From Actinomycetota bacterium (GTDB taxonomy: Bacteria; Actinomycetota; Thermoleophilia; Solirubrobacterales; Solirubrobacteraceae): a stretch of 24,194 nt of DNA. The stretch lies in assembly GCA_009699565.1 (NCBI GenBank), contig WLNX01000004.1, forward strand, positions 1 through 24,194, in the 5' to 3' direction. The notes under the pieces are model-generated. The model ran no database searches. It saw nothing but the letters and a program-made list of their open reading frames with translations, and was not told the origin of the DNA. A program made the position numbers and the translations under genes. Each line of letters starts with the position of its first letter. Within the stretch, counting starts at the first letter, position 1. Below are positions 22,036 to 24,194 of the stretch, piece by piece.

Positions 22036-24194
22036 GCGCCGCGCTTGGTTCCCTGCGGACCCACCCGAGGCACCTCGTGCTCGCGGCGTTGGCGGGAGGT
22101 CTCGCTCTTGGATGGCGCCCGGCGTGGCTGATCCCTGCCGTTCTCCTGGCGGCTGCGGGCGCAACTGCGCTTGGGGTCCGGCAGCGAATCGCCTTGCTCA
22201 TTGCGGTGGTGTTGGTAGCGGGAGCGGTGCTCTCGCAGGTGCGCACAGCGTCTCTCTCCCGCAACCCTTTGGCGGGAGACTTTGGTCATTCCGTCGCTGC
22301 AGCGGTCATTATCGAGCAGTCTCCGAGGGGAGGTCGCTTTGGCTGGTGGGCCGGCGGCAAACTCGACGGGAACGCTGTGCTCTTGCGTGCGCCGGGGCGG
22401 CCGCCTCCGCTCGATCCGGGCGAGATCGTCCAAGTCCGCGGCTCCCTGCGACCGCTTGGTGAGCGCGACAACTGGCTCCGTCCACAGCACGTGAGGGCAA
22501 TTCTGCGGGTGCACTCGCTCGCAGTCACGGGCTCGCGTCGTGCAGGGCCAAGCGGGTTGATCGACCTTCTCCGGAACAATGCGAACAGCGTCTTCAGTGC
22601 GCGGCTGCCACCAGACGAGGCTGCCCTGCTGCGCGGGATCGCACTGGGCGACGACAGCGCGCTCTCCGATCGTCTCCGGGACGCGATGAGACGTTCCGGC
22701 CTGGGGCACCTGGTCGCAGCCTCGGGCGCCAACATCGCCCTGCTGGTGGTTTTGGTCTTCTCTGTCTGCGCTTTGCTGGGCGCTCCGCGCGGGCTGCGCT
22801 TGGCGCTTGCACTCGCCGCCGTTGGCATTTACGTGCCGCTGGCTGGCAGTGGTCCCTCGATCCAGAGGGCAGCGATCATGGGGGCGGCCGCGCTGGTTGC
22901 CTCAGCTGCATCGAGGCCTAGCGCGCGCTGGTATTCGCTGCTGCTTGCCGCCACCGTCAGCCTGACGCTCAATCCGGCGATTCTCCGAGACCCAGGCTGG
23001 CAACTGAGCTTCGCGGCCGTTGCCGCGATCGGGATCCTCTCCGGGCCGCTGCAGGTGGCACTGGAGCGGCGCGGGCTGCCCGCTCCTGTCAGCGGGCCGC
23101 TCTCGCTGACGGCGGCAGCCACCGTCGGCACCGCTCCAATCAGCGCAGCGGCGTTCGGCACGGTGAGCCTGGTCTCGCTGCCCGCCAACCTCGCGGCCGC
23201 GGCGGCCGTCGCCCCGGCGACTTGGCTCGGAATGGTGGCTGCGGTTCTGAGCCAGGTCTCGGATTCTCTTGCGGCGCCGGTGTGCATGCTGGCCTACTGG
23301 CCACTGGCCGCAATACTCGCCGTCGCACGGGCGGCCTCATCGCTGCCGGGGGCTCAGATCTCCGTGAGTCCGCCGATCGTTGCCAGCGTGTCGATGGCGG
23401 CTGTCGCGATCGTGCTCGGCGGTCGCCGGCGCAGACCCGTGCTGGTTGCCGCCGCGATCGCGCTGAGTTCAGTCGTCTGGGTTGCCCTCGGGGTTGCCCG
23501 TTCGGCCTCACGTCTGGCGCCGCCGCCAGCCGGGGCGGTCCGCGTCACCTTCCTCGACGTTGGGCAGGGCGACGCCACTCTGGTGGAGAGCGAAGGCCAC
23601 TCCGCGCTCATTGACAGCGGCCCACCGACGGCGTCGCTCGGGCCGCTGCTTGACCGGGCTGGAATCAAACGGCTTGACCTTCTGGTCGCCACGCACGCGC
23701 AGGCCGACCATCTCGGAGGGGCCGACAGGGTTCTGGAATCGTTGCCGGTGGGCGCCGTGCTTGATGGGCGTGACGGCGTCGTTGAGCCTGAGGGCACTCA
23801 GATGGCCGCTGCCGCACGGGGCCGCCGCGTGCCGCTCGTCACGGCTGCCGCAGGCGATTCGATCCGAGTCGGTGCGCTGCTGCTGACCATCCTTTCGCCC
23901 CAGCCCCTTGCCGGCGATCTGCCACGCGGGGATCCAAACCAGCGGGCGATCGTGATCCTCGCGCAGGCCCGCGGGTTCTCGTTGCTGCTGACCTCCGATG
24001 CCGAGTCCGATGTGCTGCTCGGCTTGGAGATCCCTACGGTCGATCTGCTCAAGGTGAGCCACCACGGCAGCGCCGACCCGGGCCTGCCTTTGCTGCTCGC
24101 GAAGATCAACCCGCGGATCGCCGCGATCGAGGTCGGCGCCGGCAATAGCTACGGCCATCCGGCGGAACCGACGCTCGCCGCATTGGCGGCGCGA
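22032..24194 (+). CDS. comEC: ComEC/Rec2 DNA-uptake channel protein (3' partial)
   Basis: Inner-membrane channel that takes up single-stranded DNA during transformation. I chose TTG at 22032, overlapping the comEA stop (TTGA); a GTG at 22077 is an alternative. The frame stays open for 721 codons to the window edge. It begins with membrane helices and a DUF4131-like soluble segment (to about residue 190), then the Competence domain (about 200-470, with GIALGDDSALSDRLRDAMRR and HLVAASGANIALL), then a metallo-beta-lactamase-like domain starting at FLDVGQGD (Asp509), with THAQADHLGG (His555, Asp559, His560), LLTSDAE and LKVSHHGSADPGLP. Only the last part is missing. comEA-comEC is a standard pair. 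Confidence 0.95.
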   Translation, partial: MSAALGSLRTHPRHLVLAALAGGLALGWRPAWLIPAVLLAAAGATALGVRQRIALLIAVVLVAGAVLSQVRTASLSRNPLAGDFGHSVAAAVIIEQSPRGGRFGWWAGGKLDGNAVLLRAPGRPPPLDPGEIVQVRGSLRPLGERDNWLRPQHVRAILRVHSLAVTGSRRAGPSGLIDLLRNNANSVFSARLPPDEAALLRGIALGDDSALSDRLRDAMRRSGLGHLVAASGANIALLVVLVFSVCALLGAPRGLRLALALAAVGIYVPLAGSGPSIQRAAIMGAAALVASAASRPSARWYSLLLAATVSLTLNPAILRDPGWQLSFAAVAAIGILSGPLQVALERRGLPAPVSGPLSLTAAATVGTAPISAAAFGTVSLVSLPANLAAAAAVAPATWLGMVAAVLSQVSDSLAAPVCMLAYWPLAAILAVARAASSLPGAQISVSPPIVASVSMAAVAIVLGGRRRRPVLVAAAIALSSVVWVALGVARSASRLAPPPAGAVRVTFLDVGQGDATLVESEGHSALIDSGPPTASLGPLLDRAGIKRLDLLVATHAQADHLGGADRVLESLPVGAVLDGRDGVVEPEGTQMAAAARGRRVPLVTAAAGDSIRVGALLLTILSPQPLAGDLPRGDPNQRAIVILAQARGFSLLLTSDAESDVLLGLEIPTVDLLKVSHHGSADPGLPLLLAKINPRIAAIEVGAGNSYGHPAEPTLAALAAR

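Noticed and set aside
21651..22709. Long minus-strand open frame (352 codons) opposite comEA and comEC
   Set aside because: It is a GC-rich antisense shadow: low-complexity Arg/Pro/Ser composition, no domain, and both overlapped plus-strand genes have clear family motifs.
1..24194. CRISPR array, prophage, transposon, toxin-antitoxin or defence genes
   Set aside because: I saw no regularly spaced repeats, transposase or integrase motifs, terminal inverted repeats or defence-type domains; the window is housekeeping genes with two accessory genes on the minus strand.

Overview
The window is a high-GC bacterial chromosome segment made almost entirely of core genes, packed head to tail with many 4-base start/stop overlaps. 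I infer an actinomycetote, probably class Thermoleophilia (Solirubrobacterales-like). The reasons are the high GC content, the gene order (membrane zinc-ribbon protein - ndk - maf - mreBCD - PBP2 - rodA - rng - rplU - rpmA - obg - proB - proA - nadD - rsfS - apt ... leuS - comEA - comEC), and a secreted protein with a basic Ser/Arg-rich C-terminal beta domain of a kind I associate with that class. The taxonomy is inference; there is no rRNA here to confirm it.

Layout. (1) 1-1551: zinc-ribbon protein, nucleoside diphosphate kinase and the Maf nucleotide pyrophosphatase. (2) 1612-7388: the rod-shape and elongasome operon mreB-mreC-mreD-mrdA(PBP2)-rodA, the last four joined by ATGA overlaps. (3) 7401-9924: RNase G/E and ribosomal proteins L21 and L27, closed by a perfect hairpin. 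(4) 9958-10659: a short-chain dehydrogenase on the minus strand, wedged between rpmA and obg. It is separated from obg by 51 bp that carry a 19-bp perfect dyad. (5) 10711-15934: obg, proline synthesis (proB, proA), NAD synthesis (nadD), the ribosome silencing factor rsfS and adenine phosphoribosyltransferase. (6) 15935-16588: an AT-rich, structured, repeat-bearing leader and a beta-class carbonic anhydrase. (7) 16646-18487 (minus): a secreted protein that looks like a beta-propeller plus an InlB-like repeat. (8) 18717-18789 (minus): tRNA-Ala(GGC). (9) 18863-24194: leuS and the DNA-uptake genes comEA and comEC; comEC runs off the right edge.

Together the genes cover cell-wall elongation (the MreBCD scaffold with the RodA glycosyltransferase and PBP2 transpeptidase), ribosome and RNA maturation (RNase G, L21, L27, Obg, RsfS), nucleotide and cofactor housekeeping (Ndk, Maf, NadD, Apt), proline synthesis, leucyl-tRNA charging and natural transformation.

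I found no mobile element, CRISPR array, defence island or clearly new multi-gene system. The items most worth a second look are non-coding or accessory: the carbonic anhydrase leader (two exact AATACCTGA copies, one inside a near-perfect 18-bp dyad), the SDR/obg dyad, the seven-repeat propeller-like secreted protein, and the antisense SDR that splits the rpmA-obg pair.
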